Positions 8,269 to 17,288 of a stretch of 64,000 bases of DNA are shown in pieces. A program made the translations under genes and the position numbers. The stretch covers positions 1 through 64,000 of the forward strand of contig NZ_JASOKT010000009.1 in NCBI RefSeq assembly GCF_030216305.1, read 5' to 3'. This stretch comes from Actinotignum timonense. GTDB taxonomy: Bacteria > Actinomycetota > Actinomycetes > Actinomycetales > Actinomycetaceae. The notes under the pieces were generated by a model. It was not told the DNA's origin. It worked only from the letters and a program-made list of their open reading frames with translations, and did no database searches. Within the stretch, counting starts at the first letter, position 1. The number at the start of each line of letters is the position of its first letter.

Positions 8269-11004
8269 CTACGCCGTCGCCCCGGCTCCGGACTCATGCC
8301 CTTTGGCCATGACGGCCGCGCGCCCGGCTTCCAGGCGTGCCACCGGTACCCGGAACGGCGAGCAGGACACGTAATCCAAACCGACGGAATCGAAGAAGTG
8401 CACCGAAGCGGGATCCCCGCCGTGCTCACCGCAGATACCCACGGTGAGATTCGGATTACCCTTCCGCCCGCGCTCGGTACCCATGCGCACCAGCTCGCCC
8501 ACACCTTCGCGGTCGATGGTCTCGAAAGGCGAGGTGTCGAAGATTCCTTCCGCCATATAGGTCGGGATGAATTCGTGTTCGACGTCGTCCCGCGAGAAGC
8601 CCCACGTGGTCTGGGTCAAATCATTGGTGCCGAAGGAGAAGAATTCGGAATCCTCGGCGATCTTCTCCGCGATAATGGCCGCGCGCGGCAGCTCGATCAT
8701 ATTGCCGATCGCGATATCGAGGTCGTAGCCAGATTCGCGTTCCGCCTCGGCAATGATCTTGCGGGCCCGGTCCGCCACCAGGCGGAATTCCTTCTCCGAG
8801 CCAATCAGCGGGATCATGATTTCCGGATGCGGATCCAACCCGCGCTTGCGGCAGGCCACCGCCGCCTCGGCCACCGCCCGCACCTGCAGATCCACGAAGC
8901 CGGGGATCTGGATGGACAGACGCACCCCGCGCAGGCCCAGCATGGGGTTGTCTTCGTGGCGTTCAGTTGCCGCCCGCAGTAGCGTGCGGGTGTGTTCGGG
9001 AACCTGCTGGCCGCGCGCCTCCATCGTGGCGACCTCAACCGCCAGCTTGGTCATATCCGGGAGGAATTCGTGCAGCGGCGGGTCAATGAGGCGCACCACC
9101 ACCGGCAGTCCGTCCATCGCCTCGAAAATACCCTCGAAGTCCCCGCGTTGCAGCGGCATAAGCGCCCCGAGCGCGGCGGCCTGCAATTCCGGGGTAGCCG
9201 CGAGGATAACGTGCTCGATAAGCTCGCGCCGCTCACCCAGGAACATATGCTCGGTGCGGCATAGGCCCACGCCCTGCGCCCCGAATTCGCGAGCGCGCGC
9301 GGCGTCTTCCGGATTATCCGCATTGGCCCGCACGTGCATGCGCGCAGACTTATCCGCCTGGGTGAGGATGCGATCCACGGAACGCACCAATTCGCAGGTG
9401 TCCTTATCATCACCGGCGGCCTCCAGCGCGGCCTCCAGGCCCTGGGATACGTAGATCATGACCGGGGAATCTTCCACCGGGACAGCCCCGAAGAACACTT
9501 CCCCGGTGGTGCCGTCAATGGAAATAACATCCCCGGCGCGCAGTGTTTGCCCGGTGGACTTGATGAAGACCGTGCCGGCCTTTTCTTCCACGAGGAGATC
9601 CTCCGCGCCCACCACGCAGGTACGGCCCATCCCGCGGGCCACCACCGCAGCATGTGAGGTTTTCCCGCCGCGCGCGGTTAGCACGCCGGCGGCCACCACC
9701 ATGCCGGGCAGGTCATCCGGGTTGGTTTCGCGGCGCACCAGGATCACCTTGGCACCTTCGGCGGCGCGCGCCTGGGCCTGCTCGTTACTAAAGACCACTT
9801 CACCCACGGCCGCGCCCGGGGAGGCCGCCATGGCCTTCGTGATGAGGGTGCGCTGGGCATCGCGCTGGAATTGCGGGAAGAGTAGCGAGGTGAGCTGTTC
9901 ACCGGTCGTACGGGTGATCGCTTCTTCCGCGCTAATAAGGCCCTCATCTACCAGCTGGGTAGCCACTCGGAAGGCCGCGGCGGCGGTGCGCTTACCCACG
10001 CGGGTTTGTAGCATCCACAGTTTGCCTTCCTGGATGGTGAACTCAATATCGCACAGGTCCCGGTAGTGGTTTTCCAGGCGCTTCATGATGTCCATGAGCT
10101 CGGTGTAGGAAGCCGGATCCAGCTGCTCGAGGTCCTTGAGGGAAAGGGTGTTGCGGATGCCGGCCACCACGTCCTCCCCCTGGGCATTGACAAGGTAATC
10201 ACCGTATACCCCGGAGTGTCCGGTGGAAGGATCGCGGGTGAACGCCACCCCGGTGCCGGATTTCTCCCCCATATTGCCGAACACCATCGTGCAAATATTG
10301 ACGGCGGTGCCCAGGTCATCCGGGATATGTTCGCGCCGGCGGTAGATCCGAGCACGCTCGGTGTTCCAAGAACGGAATACCGCGGTGATCGCGAGGTTCA
10401 TTTGCCGGCGCGGGTTCTGCGGGAAGGGATACCCGCTGGCGCGCCGCACGATTCCCTTGAATTGTTCGACCAGCTCTTGCAGGTCCGCCGTCGTCATATC
10501 AAGATCGCCACTGTAGCCTTTCGCCTTTTGCAGGGCGTGCAGGGCGTCGGAGAAAAGATCTCCATCAATATCGAGTACGGTGCGGGCGAACATTTGGATG
10601 AGGCGCCGGTAAGAATCCCAGGCGAAACGTTCGTTGCCGGATTGCGCCGCGAGGCCCTTGACGGACTGGTCATTGAGGCCAATATTGAGCACGGTTTCCA
10701 TCATCCCCGGCATGGAGAACTTCGCGCCTGAACGCACCGAGAGCAGCAGCGGATCCTCCGGATCGCCAAGTTTCTTGCCCATCTGCTCTTCCACGGCTTC
10801 CAGGTGGCGCGTCACCTCCGCTTCGAGTTCCTCGGGTTCCTGCCCGTTACTCAGGTAGTAGCGGCAGGCTTCGGTGGTGATGGTGAAACCGGGTGGGACA
10901 GGCAAATCCATGTGGACCATCTCCGCCAGGTTGGCTCCCTTGCCGCCGAGAAGGTCCTTCATGTCCTTGTTGCCCTCGGTAAATGCGTATACGAACTTGG
11001 TCAT
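8269..11004 (-). CDS. ppdK: Pyruvate, phosphate dikinase
   Basis: A 911-residue cytosolic enzyme that interconverts pyruvate + ATP + Pi with phosphoenolpyruvate + AMP + PPi. The N-terminal ATP-grasp domain (from residue ~10, GGKGANLAEM), the central phosphohistidine domain with the catalytic histidine in GGKTSHAAVV, and the C-terminal PEP-utilising TIM barrel (GIDLxQ-type ending, with CGEHGG) are all present at normal length. The ATG is preceded by a strong GGAGG. It lies 105 bp downstream of fhs on the same strand. In fermentative actinobacteria it can replace or bypass pyruvate kinase. No adjacent PPDK regulatory protein is seen. Confidence 0.97.
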   Translation of the reverse strand: MTKFVYAFTEGNKDMKDLLGGKGANLAEMVHMDLPVPPGFTITTEACRYYLSNGQEPEELEAEVTRHLEAVEEQMGKKLGDPEDPLLLSVRSGAKFSMPGMMETVLNIGLNDQSVKGLAAQSGNERFAWDSYRRLIQMFARTVLDIDGDLFSDALHALQKAKGYSGDLDMTTADLQELVEQFKGIVRRASGYPFPQNPRRQMNLAITAVFRSWNTERARIYRRREHIPDDLGTAVNICTMVFGNMGEKSGTGVAFTRDPSTGHSGVYGDYLVNAQGEDVVAGIRNTLSLKDLEQLDPASYTELMDIMKRLENHYRDLCDIEFTIQEGKLWMLQTRVGKRTAAAAFRVATQLVDEGLISAEEAITRTTGEQLTSLLFPQFQRDAQRTLITKAMAASPGAAVGEVVFSNEQAQARAAEGAKVILVRRETNPDDLPGMVVAAGVLTARGGKTSHAAVVARGMGRTCVVGAEDLLVEEKAGTVFIKSTGQTLRAGDVISIDGTTGEVFFGAVPVEDSPVMIYVSQGLEAALEAAGDDKDTCELVRSVDRILTQADKSARMHVRANADNPEDAARAREFGAQGVGLCRTEHMFLGERRELIEHVILAATPELQAAALGALMPLQRGDFEGIFEAMDGLPVVVRLIDPPLHEFLPDMTKLAVEVATMEARGQQVPEHTRTLLRAATERHEDNPMLGLRGVRLSIQIPGFVDLQVRAVAEAAVACRKRGLDPHPEIMIPLIGSEKEFRLVADRARKIIAEAERESGYDLDIAIGNMIELPRAAIIAEKIAEDSEFFSFGTNDLTQTTWGFSRDDVEHEFIPTYMAEGIFDTSPFETIDREGVGELVRMGTERGRKGNPNLTVGICGEHGGDPASVHFFDSVGLDYVSCSPFRVPVARLEAGRAAVMAKGHESGAGATA

Positions 11005-11109
11005 ATCGTCCTCCGTGAGGGTTCACACGCGCATAAGTGCGCGGAGCGGCCCCTTCGCCGCTCACGTGTCCAGGGTAACACTTCGGGGCGGCGTGATCGA
11101 GAGGAATTT

Positions 11110-12738
11110 TTAGTGAATGCCGCGCACGTTTCCGGCGGCGTCCACGTCAATGGCCAGCGCGGATGGTTCTTTGGGCAGGCCCGGCATGAGCATGACGCTC
11201 CCCGCCATGACCACAACGAAACGGCCCCCCGCGGAGAGATGTACATCGCGTACCGGCACGTCAAAATCGCTGGGAGCGCCCAGGCGTTTCGGGTCGGTGG
11301 TGAAGGAGGCCGGAGTTTTCGCGATGCAGACGGGATAGCTGCCGTAGCCGCGTTCTTCCAGCTCACGTAGCTGCTCACGCGCTTCTTGCGCGAAGGTGAC
11401 GCTCGCTCCCCCGTAGACGCGCCGCACCACCGCCGTGATTTTCTCGCTGAGGCTCGCGCTATCCGAGTACGTGAAACGGGTGCGGGACGGCGTTTCGAGC
11501 GCGGCCAGAACCGCTTCGGCCAGGGGCGCCGCGCCTTCCCCGCCGCGCGCGAAATGCTCAGAGACGGCCACCGGCACACCCAATTCTTCGAATTGCGTAC
11601 GCACTTTTTCGATATCTGCTTCGGTATCCGTATCAAAACGATTAAGGGCGACGACGACGGACTGCCCCCACACCGCCTGCAAATTATGAATATGCCGGGC
11701 GGCATTGGCGATACCCCCGTGGTAGCGCAGGGCGCGCAAGGTGACCACAAAAACGGCCGCGTCGGGGCGCAGCCCGGAGGTACGGCACATAATGTCAATA
11801 AATTTTTCGGCCCCCAGATCAGCCCCGAAGCCGGCTTCCGTTACCGCGATCTCCCCCATCGCGAGCGCGGCGCGGGTGGCCATCACAGAATTGCAACCGT
11901 GCGCAATATTGGCGAAGGGCCCGCCATGCACGAGCGCGGGGGTGCCTTCCCGGGTGGCAACAAGGTTCGGGCAGAACGCTTCGGTCAGAAGGGCAAGCAT
12001 GGCACCGGTGGCACCCAGATCCGCCGCGGTGACGGGTACGCCAGCCCGGGTGCGGGCCACTTCCATGGCGTTGAGGCGCTCGCGCAGATCCGCAAAAGAG
12101 GATGCCAAGCAGAAAGCTGCCATAACTTCACTGGCGGGAACAATATCGAAGCCGGTGGCGCGGGTGGCGTGCGCACCGGGATTGGAACGGGTGCCCGCGC
12201 CCGGGCCGGCGCTATCGAGGCGCCCGCTGGGGCTGAGGAGGATAGCCCGCAGGGCCCGGTCATTCATATCGATAACGCGGCGCACGCTGACCGTAGCCGG
12301 GTCAATATCGTGGGTGTCGAAATAGACCGCGTTATCCGCCATAGCGGCTAGGAGGTTATGGGCGGCAGCAATCGCAGCGAAATCCCCGTTGAAGTGCAGG
12401 TTAATGGAGGCGGCCGGAGTGAGGGTGGCTCGGCCCCCGCCGATCGCCCCGCCTTTGAGCCCGAAAACCGGGCCGAGCGAAGGTTCACGCAGCGCCAGAA
12501 CCGCGCGTTTACCCAGGTAGCGCAGGCCATCCGCCAGGCCAATGGAGGTGGTGGTTTTCCCCTCCCCGGCAGGGGTGGGTGACATGGCAGTCACGAGCAC
12601 GAGGCGGCCGGGCTGCGCACCGACCTTTTCAACCCAGCGGTAATCGATCTTCGCCCGGTCCCGACCGAAGGGGATAACGGCATCGGCGGGCACCCCGGCC
12701 GCCAGCGCCGTATCAACAAGGGGAAGATCAATAGACAT
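11110..12738 (-). CDS. fhs: Formate--tetrahydrofolate ligase
   Basis: A 542-residue enzyme of one-carbon metabolism that forms 10-formyl-THF from formate, ATP and THF. The P-loop TPAGEGKTTTS is at about 54-65, followed by the family blocks LREPSLGPVFGLKGGA and GGPFANIAHGCNS. Length is close to the usual ~556. It would let formate made during fermentation be used for purine and fMet-tRNA synthesis. The start is an ATG a few bases from the preceding gene's end region. It precedes ppdK on the same strand and could be co-transcribed with it. Confidence 0.97.
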   Translation of the reverse strand: MSIDLPLVDTALAAGVPADAVIPFGRDRAKIDYRWVEKVGAQPGRLVLVTAMSPTPAGEGKTTTSIGLADGLRYLGKRAVLALREPSLGPVFGLKGGAIGGGRATLTPAASINLHFNGDFAAIAAAHNLLAAMADNAVYFDTHDIDPATVSVRRVIDMNDRALRAILLSPSGRLDSAGPGAGTRSNPGAHATRATGFDIVPASEVMAAFCLASSFADLRERLNAMEVARTRAGVPVTAADLGATGAMLALLTEAFCPNLVATREGTPALVHGGPFANIAHGCNSVMATRAALAMGEIAVTEAGFGADLGAEKFIDIMCRTSGLRPDAAVFVVTLRALRYHGGIANAARHIHNLQAVWGQSVVVALNRFDTDTEADIEKVRTQFEELGVPVAVSEHFARGGEGAAPLAEAVLAALETPSRTRFTYSDSASLSEKITAVVRRVYGGASVTFAQEAREQLRELEERGYGSYPVCIAKTPASFTTDPKRLGAPSDFDVPVRDVHLSAGGRFVVVMAGSVMLMPGLPKEPSALAIDVDAAGNVRGIH

Positions 12739-12770
12739 ACGCTGTAGTTTATACCGCTCTGCCCGATCCC

Positions 12771-13463
12771 CTAGGCAAGCGGACCCATCTCTTCTTCATA
12801 GGCGGCGCGGAGCGCTTGGCCGCGGGATTCGTCGTCGTCGTTAAAATAACGCAGCACGCGGGCCGGAACCCCAACCACAATGCAGTTGGCGGGGACATCA
12901 CGCATAACGACGGCGCCGGCGCCCACAATCGAATTTTCACCGATGGTCACGCCCGGGCCGATGGTGGCGGAGGCACCGATCCACACGTTATCTCCAATGG
13001 TGATGGCGGTGCCGAATTCCAGGTCGGTTTCGGCGCGAACGCGCGGAGGAACCGGGTGCCGGGCGGTGGTGATAGTGACGCGCGGGCCGATGAGGACACG
13101 GCGGCCCAGGGTAATGGGGGCGACGTCGAGGAGAATCGCACCGGAGTTGATAAAGACCTCCGGGCCGATGTGAACATTGGCGCCGTAATCGCAGTGGACG
13201 GGCGGAACCACGGTGGCGCTGGGGTCGAAAGAACCGAAGAAACGGGCGGCGATGGTGCGGATCGTTTCGTTATCGGAAGGGTTGGTGGCATTCAGCTCGT
13301 GCTGGACAGTGAGGCCCTCGCGGCGGACGTGGGCTAGGTAAGGATCGTCGGCGATATACATTTTCCCGGCGACCATGCGCTCCCAGGTGGGCGAGGGCTG
13401 CGGCGCGGTGCGCTGGACGGGCGCGGGCGACGATTCCGGAACGGGCTGATTCGATTCGGTCAT
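12771..13463 (-). CDS. Sugar O-acetyltransferase (left-handed beta-helix)
   Basis: A protein of about 230 residues in the maltose/galactoside O-acetyltransferase class. The N-terminal Mac domain (WERMVAGKMYIADDPYL) precedes hexapeptide repeats (IGDNVWIGASATIGPGV, ENSIVGAGAVV) with the catalytic histidine expected in the ARHPV segment. It would transfer acetyl from acetyl-CoA to a sugar hydroxyl. The proline/serine-rich N-terminus and the absence of a ribosome site leave the start uncertain (13463 or 13493). A paralog lies at 52985-53707. Confidence 0.85.
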   Translation of the reverse strand: MTESNQPVPESSPAPVQRTAPQPSPTWERMVAGKMYIADDPYLAHVRREGLTVQHELNATNPSDNETIRTIAARFFGSFDPSATVVPPVHCDYGANVHIGPEVFINSGAILLDVAPITLGRRVLIGPRVTITTARHPVPPRVRAETDLEFGTAITIGDNVWIGASATIGPGVTIGENSIVGAGAVVMRDVPANCIVVGVPARVLRYFNDDDESRGQALRAAYEEEMGPLA

Positions 13464-13493
13464 AGGTTCATTCTGGCATATCTGGGCTACCAT

Positions 13494-13742
13494 CTATGGT
13501 GAACTCTTGTTCGCCCTTCGGAAGGGATGCGGTGGTGCGTTTCCCAGGTTTTCTACCCCGGCGGTGGCCGGCTGGACATCGTGGCCCAGCTGGCATGCTG
13601 CCATCTCGCAACGCGGCGGGCTCCGAACCGCTTGGAGAAATACTCCGCCACGCGGCAAGGCGCCCCGTCACCGCAGCAGCCTTGATAAGACCTCACCAGC
13701 AGCGGGCCGCTCAGCCGGCCCCCACATCAGAAAGGATGAATC
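13494..13742. other. 249-bp divergent intergenic region
   Basis: This lies between the minus-strand acetyltransferase and the plus-strand Rossmann gene. It contains a CCCTT-CGG-AAGGG hairpin and GAAAGGATG as ribosome site for the following gene. Open frames cross it but have no recognisable product. It is GC-rich with several short inverted segments, and no known riboswitch signature was recognised. Confidence 0.4.
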
Positions 13743-14207
13743 ATGCGCATTGCAATTATTGGAGCTAATGGCGCGGCCGGAAAGCTCCTCACTCAGGAAG
13801 CAGTTTCGCGCGGGCACGAAGTTATCGCCGTGACGCGCTCGGAAAACGAAACGGAGGCCCCGGTCTCGCTACGCCGCGATGTTTTCGATATTGAACGCGG
13901 GGATATTGCCGGCTTCGATGCCATGGTAGATGCCTTCACACCCAGCGCAGATGCCGGGGAGGACTTCCCCGAGCGCGCCGCACACCACCTCATTGAGTTG
14001 GTTTCCGGGCTGCCGACCCGGCTCATCGCGCTCGATAGCGGAGATGCGAAAGTCCCGGCGGCTTTGGAGGGTGCCCACATCGCCAAGTGGACGTACATCT
14101 CCCCGGAGATTACTTCCGCAGATCTGGCTGCGGGCGTGATTGACGAACTCGAGCGCGGCCCGCTGACTGCCCATATCCGCAAGCATCTCGTGGTGGGTGA
14201 GAAATAG
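13743..14207 (+). CDS. Short NAD(P)-binding Rossmann protein
   Basis: A 154-residue protein beginning MRIAIIGANGAAGKLL, the glycine-rich dinucleotide-binding loop of the NmrA/atypical short-chain dehydrogenase group (YwnB-like proteins, usually ~210 residues). Compared with that family it seems to lack a central stretch: after RLIALDSGDAKVPAAL it passes almost directly to the TYISPE strand and the final DELERG helix. It may be a compact redox sensor or a degenerate paralog. GAAAGGATGAATC precedes the ATG. A strong terminator follows, so it is transcribed alone. Confidence 0.7.
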   Translation: MRIAIIGANGAAGKLLTQEAVSRGHEVIAVTRSENETEAPVSLRRDVFDIERGDIAGFDAMVDAFTPSADAGEDFPERAAHHLIELVSGLPTRLIALDSGDAKVPAALEGAHIAKWTYISPEITSADLAAGVIDELERGPLTAHIRKHLVVGEK

Positions 14208-14267
14208 AGCGTAGAGAAATCGGAGCGAGGAACGCACCGCAGAGAGCACATCTCCGCAAACACGAAT

Positions 14268-14305
14268 AAGGGCCGCGCCTGGGAATCCGGGAGCGGCCCT
14301 TTTTG
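14268..14305 (+). terminator. Intrinsic terminator
   Basis: The stem AAGGGCCGC/GCGGCCCTT runs directly into TTTTT. This is a textbook rho-independent terminator 60 bp after the Rossmann gene. Confidence 0.9.
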
Positions 14306-14344
14306 CACGTTTCGAGCATATTATGCACATTCTATTGCGTGGTT

Positions 14345-14406
14345 CGCTCACCTCAGCTAATCTATCCGTATATTTCGAACGAAATATATGTTCCGATAGG
14401 TGAGCG
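14345..14406. promoter_or_regulatory. Nested palindrome operator before threonate locus
   Basis: A perfect 18-bp palindrome ATATTTCGAACGAAATAT (14370-14387) is nested inside CGCTCACCT (14345-14353) / AGGTGAGCG (14398-14406). The TTTCG-NN-CGAAA core resembles sites of DeoR-family sugar regulators, and a DeoR gene closes this locus. A 5' leader of about 150 nt separates it from the transporter start. Confidence 0.55.
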
Positions 14407-14553
14407 CGGAGGCGCGCCCTCCGAATATCTGTGAGTGCCACGCCCGCCCCGACCAGGGGCACGACACTCTCGGTAGCGTGTTCGGCAGGCCCGTACCACT
14501 CGCGATGCAAGGAAGCGATCGCGGCACCCCGCGCGGTGTTCCAGGAGTTTTTC

Positions 14554-15897
14554 ATGATTACGTCCCCGCAGATGGCCCAGCGGCCCACTCGATATCGCTG
14601 GGTAGTCATGGCGATTATTTTCGTCACTTACGTTATTTGTATGGCCGATCGTTCTAATATCGGCACCCTGCTGCCCTTCATCAAAGAAGACTTCCACATG
14701 ACCAATTCCCAGCAGGGTCTCATCGCTTCTATGTTCTTCCTCGGTTACGCGATTTCACAGATCCCAGCCGGTCTCATCATGGGCAAATTCGGGACCCGTA
14801 ATATGGTGACGTTCGCGGTGCTATGTTTCTCCCTCGTTACCTTCCTCATGGGCTTTACCACCACGGCCATCGGCCTGATCGTGCTGCGTCTGCTTCTGGG
14901 TCTGACCGAAGGCCCCACTCCGGTAGGAATGACCTCCACTATTAATAACTGGTTCCCGAAACGGGAGAAAGGCACTGCCACCGGTATCTATATCGCTTCC
15001 ACCCAGTTGGCACCGATGCTGGTTCCGCCTATCGTGGTGGTCCTCGCCCACAATATGGGCTGGCAGCATGTGTTCTGGGTCTTCGCAATTCCGGGTGCGA
15101 TTATGGCCATCGTTTGGCATATTTTTGTGCGTTCTTATCCCCGCCAGTCTTCCCACGTCAACAAGGCCGAGCTCGCCCACATTGCCTCCGAAGAAGTGAT
15201 CACCCAGACCAACCGCAAGGAAGCATCGTGGATGCCCAAGGTCGATAAGCTGATCCGTTACCGGAAGGTCAAGCGTCTGGAGACCAACGGCGATGTTATG
15301 CGCTCCTGGGATATCTGGGGTGACACCCTCGCGTACTTCTTCATGAACAACGTGCTTTATGGCATGCTGACTTGGATTCCCACCTACCTGGTGGATGCGC
15401 GCGGTTATGATGTCTTCGCCATGGGCTGGGTAGCTGCCTGCCCGGCGCTGGGCGGTATTATTGGCGCCCTCACCGGAGGTTGGGTTTCTGACCGTATCTT
15501 CGCGGGCCGACGCAAGCCAACTATGCTGCTGACCGCTCTGTTCACAGCGATTATGTTCGCCGTGGTCCTCATGGTTCCCAATAACATGTACGTGGTGGCA
15601 CTCGCACTTATCCTTACAGGTTTCTGTCTCAATCTGGGCTGGCCGATGTTCACCGCCTACGCGATGAACCATTCCACCGAAAAAACCTACCCCTTCGCAA
15701 TTTCGATTATTAACTCCGGTGGCAACCTGGGCGGATTCTTTGCTCCGCTTATCGTGGGTATGCTGCTTGATGCTACCGGTAGCTATAACGTGGCCTTCTC
15801 TTACTTCGTCGTCGTTCTGCTGCTCGCCTTCGTTATTCTGCTGACGCTGCGTGAGCCGAAGCCGCAGGCGGCGAGTGTTGGAAAGGAAGAAGCTTAA
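14554..15897 (+). CDS. MFS transporter, anion:cation symporter type
   Basis: A 447-residue, 12-TM member of the MFS anion:cation symporter family, which imports sugar acids (hexuronate, glucarate, tartrate and similar) with a cation. RYRWVVMAIIFVTYVICMADR at the N-terminus, with the family D-R pair in TM1, the FFLGYAISQIPAG segment and the GLTEGPTPVG motif are characteristic. The start is set at the ATG after CCAGGAGTTTTTC. It leads a gene set with a four-carbon acid sugar kinase (2 bp gap) and PdxA2, so its likely cargo is a tetronate such as D-threonate or D-erythronate. Confidence 0.85.
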   Translation: MITSPQMAQRPTRYRWVVMAIIFVTYVICMADRSNIGTLLPFIKEDFHMTNSQQGLIASMFFLGYAISQIPAGLIMGKFGTRNMVTFAVLCFSLVTFLMGFTTTAIGLIVLRLLLGLTEGPTPVGMTSTINNWFPKREKGTATGIYIASTQLAPMLVPPIVVVLAHNMGWQHVFWVFAIPGAIMAIVWHIFVRSYPRQSSHVNKAELAHIASEEVITQTNRKEASWMPKVDKLIRYRKVKRLETNGDVMRSWDIWGDTLAYFFMNNVLYGMLTWIPTYLVDARGYDVFAMGWVAACPALGGIIGALTGGWVSDRIFAGRRKPTMLLTALFTAIMFAVVLMVPNNMYVVALALILTGFCLNLGWPMFTAYAMNHSTEKTYPFAISIINSGGNLGGFFAPLIVGMLLDATGSYNVAFSYFVVVLLLAFVILLTLREPKPQAASVGKEEA

Positions 15898-15899
15898 TT

Positions 15900-17288
15900 A
15901 TGAGTGCCGAAAGGAAAATTCTCTCCGGCGTGGTGGCCGACGACCTCACGGGCGCTACCACCACGGGAGCACTACTGGCGGCACGCGGGGTCAAGAATAT
16001 TGTCAGCCTCAGCGACACGTCGAACTTAAGTTACGACGACGTTGACGCATTGCTTGTTTCCACCGATTCCCGCAGGCTCCCACCTGAGGAAGCTGCCTCC
16101 CGGGTACGTAATGCAACCCGCGATCTGGTGGCACGCGGGGCAACGATATTCTCTAAGCGCACTGATACTACGATGCGTGGCGGTATCGGTTACGAAATTG
16201 ACGCCATGCGTGATGTGCTGGGCGAGGATTACATGGCTATTATCGTGCCGGCCATGCCCCCCTCGAAGCGCATTGTGGTGGCCGGATATTCACTTATCGA
16301 TTCGCTGCTTCTAGCTCGCACCGGCGTGGCCAACGATATTCTCAGCCCAGTCAAGGAGTCGTACCTTCCCAAGTTATTGGCCGGGCAACTACGTGATGCC
16401 GTCGACCTTATCTGCATGAATACCGTGGTGGAAGGGCGCGACGCTATCCGCGCCGCCATGCAAAAATCCTATGATCGTGGCGTACGTAATATCCTCTGCG
16501 ATTCAGTATCGAGCGAAGATGTTGCTGATATTGCCGCGGTGGTCAGCCAGCTCGGCTGGAAGGTTCTCTGCGTGGATCCGGGGTTATTTACCACGGAATA
16601 CGCTGTGGCCCAAGGGATCCGAACCGAAGAGAAAAGGCCCAAAGCGCCACTACGCACCAAATCTCAGGAAAATGATCACGGCACGGTGGTGATCGTGGCG
16701 GGATCCGCAACCGCGACTACTCGCCAGCAGCTGGAATACATGCAGGAGGTGCCCGGCACGCATACCATCACTCTCCCCCATGATCCTTTTATTGGAGGTG
16801 GGCACGAATACGCCCAGGCGCGGGCAGAGGCTGTGGCACAGGCACGAAGGATTCTCGACGACGCCGCAGCAGGCAATGGGGAACCCGGACAGGTGCGGGT
16901 TATCATTATTACCCTCGATACCACGCTGAGCGGTACCGTCGTCGATATCAACCGGATTGAAGTGGCGAAGAACTTGCCAGCCGGCCAAGGCTCGCGCAAT
17001 CTGGCGCAACACCTGGGCGAAGTTGCCCGCGATGTCATGGACATGCTCGGTAATCAGCTAGCAGGCGTGTATGCCACAGGAGGCGACACGCTTGTCAATA
17101 CCTGCCACGCTATCGAGGCAAGCGGTATCGCACTGGAAGATTATGTGATTCCGCAATCAGATCAGGGCAGAATTGTGGGAGGTCCCTTCAATGGCCTTCC
17201 CATGGTGGGTAAAGGCGGACTCACCGGAACTGAACACACCGCACTTCGTATCGTCAACCGACTCTTTGATGAAAGGACCGTTTCATGA
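15900..17288 (+). CDS. Four-carbon acid sugar kinase (DUF1537)
   Basis: A 462-residue kinase of the DUF1537 family (DtnK/DenK/OtnK group), which phosphorylates the 4-hydroxyl of D-threonate, D-erythronate or related acids. The N-terminal substrate domain opens with GVVADDLTGA and contains FSKRTDTTMRG. The C-terminal ATP domain ends with YATGGDT and GGPFNGLPMVGKGG. The gene overlaps pdxA2 by 4 bp (ATGA). Together they match the known two-step route in which a 4-phosphotetronate is oxidised and decarboxylated to dihydroxyacetone phosphate. Confidence 0.88.
   Translation: MSAERKILSGVVADDLTGATTTGALLAARGVKNIVSLSDTSNLSYDDVDALLVSTDSRRLPPEEAASRVRNATRDLVARGATIFSKRTDTTMRGGIGYEIDAMRDVLGEDYMAIIVPAMPPSKRIVVAGYSLIDSLLLARTGVANDILSPVKESYLPKLLAGQLRDAVDLICMNTVVEGRDAIRAAMQKSYDRGVRNILCDSVSSEDVADIAAVVSQLGWKVLCVDPGLFTTEYAVAQGIRTEEKRPKAPLRTKSQENDHGTVVIVAGSATATTRQQLEYMQEVPGTHTITLPHDPFIGGGHEYAQARAEAVAQARRILDDAAAGNGEPGQVRVIIITLDTTLSGTVVDINRIEVAKNLPAGQGSRNLAQHLGEVARDVMDMLGNQLAGVYATGGDTLVNTCHAIEASGIALEDYVIPQSDQGRIVGGPFNGLPMVGKGGLTGTEHTALRIVNRLFDERTVS

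Noticed and set aside
11386..12351. 321-codon plus-strand frame opposite fhs
   Set aside because: Antisense shadow with Gly/Arg-biased translation and no family features.
13640..13660. tRNA T-arm-like GGTTCGGAGCC (minus strand)
   Set aside because: The flanking bases do not form the T-stem or acceptor stem, so no cloverleaf is possible.
14431..14553. Earlier start for the MFS transporter
   Set aside because: The added residues lack hydrophobic or family character, and AGGAG supports the ATG at 14554.
15900..17288. DUF1537 protein as a possible 3-oxo-isoapionate kinase (OiaK) for the distant operon
   Set aside because: It overlaps pdxA2 and shares the DeoR locus, so the simple tetronate route explains it without linking the two loci.
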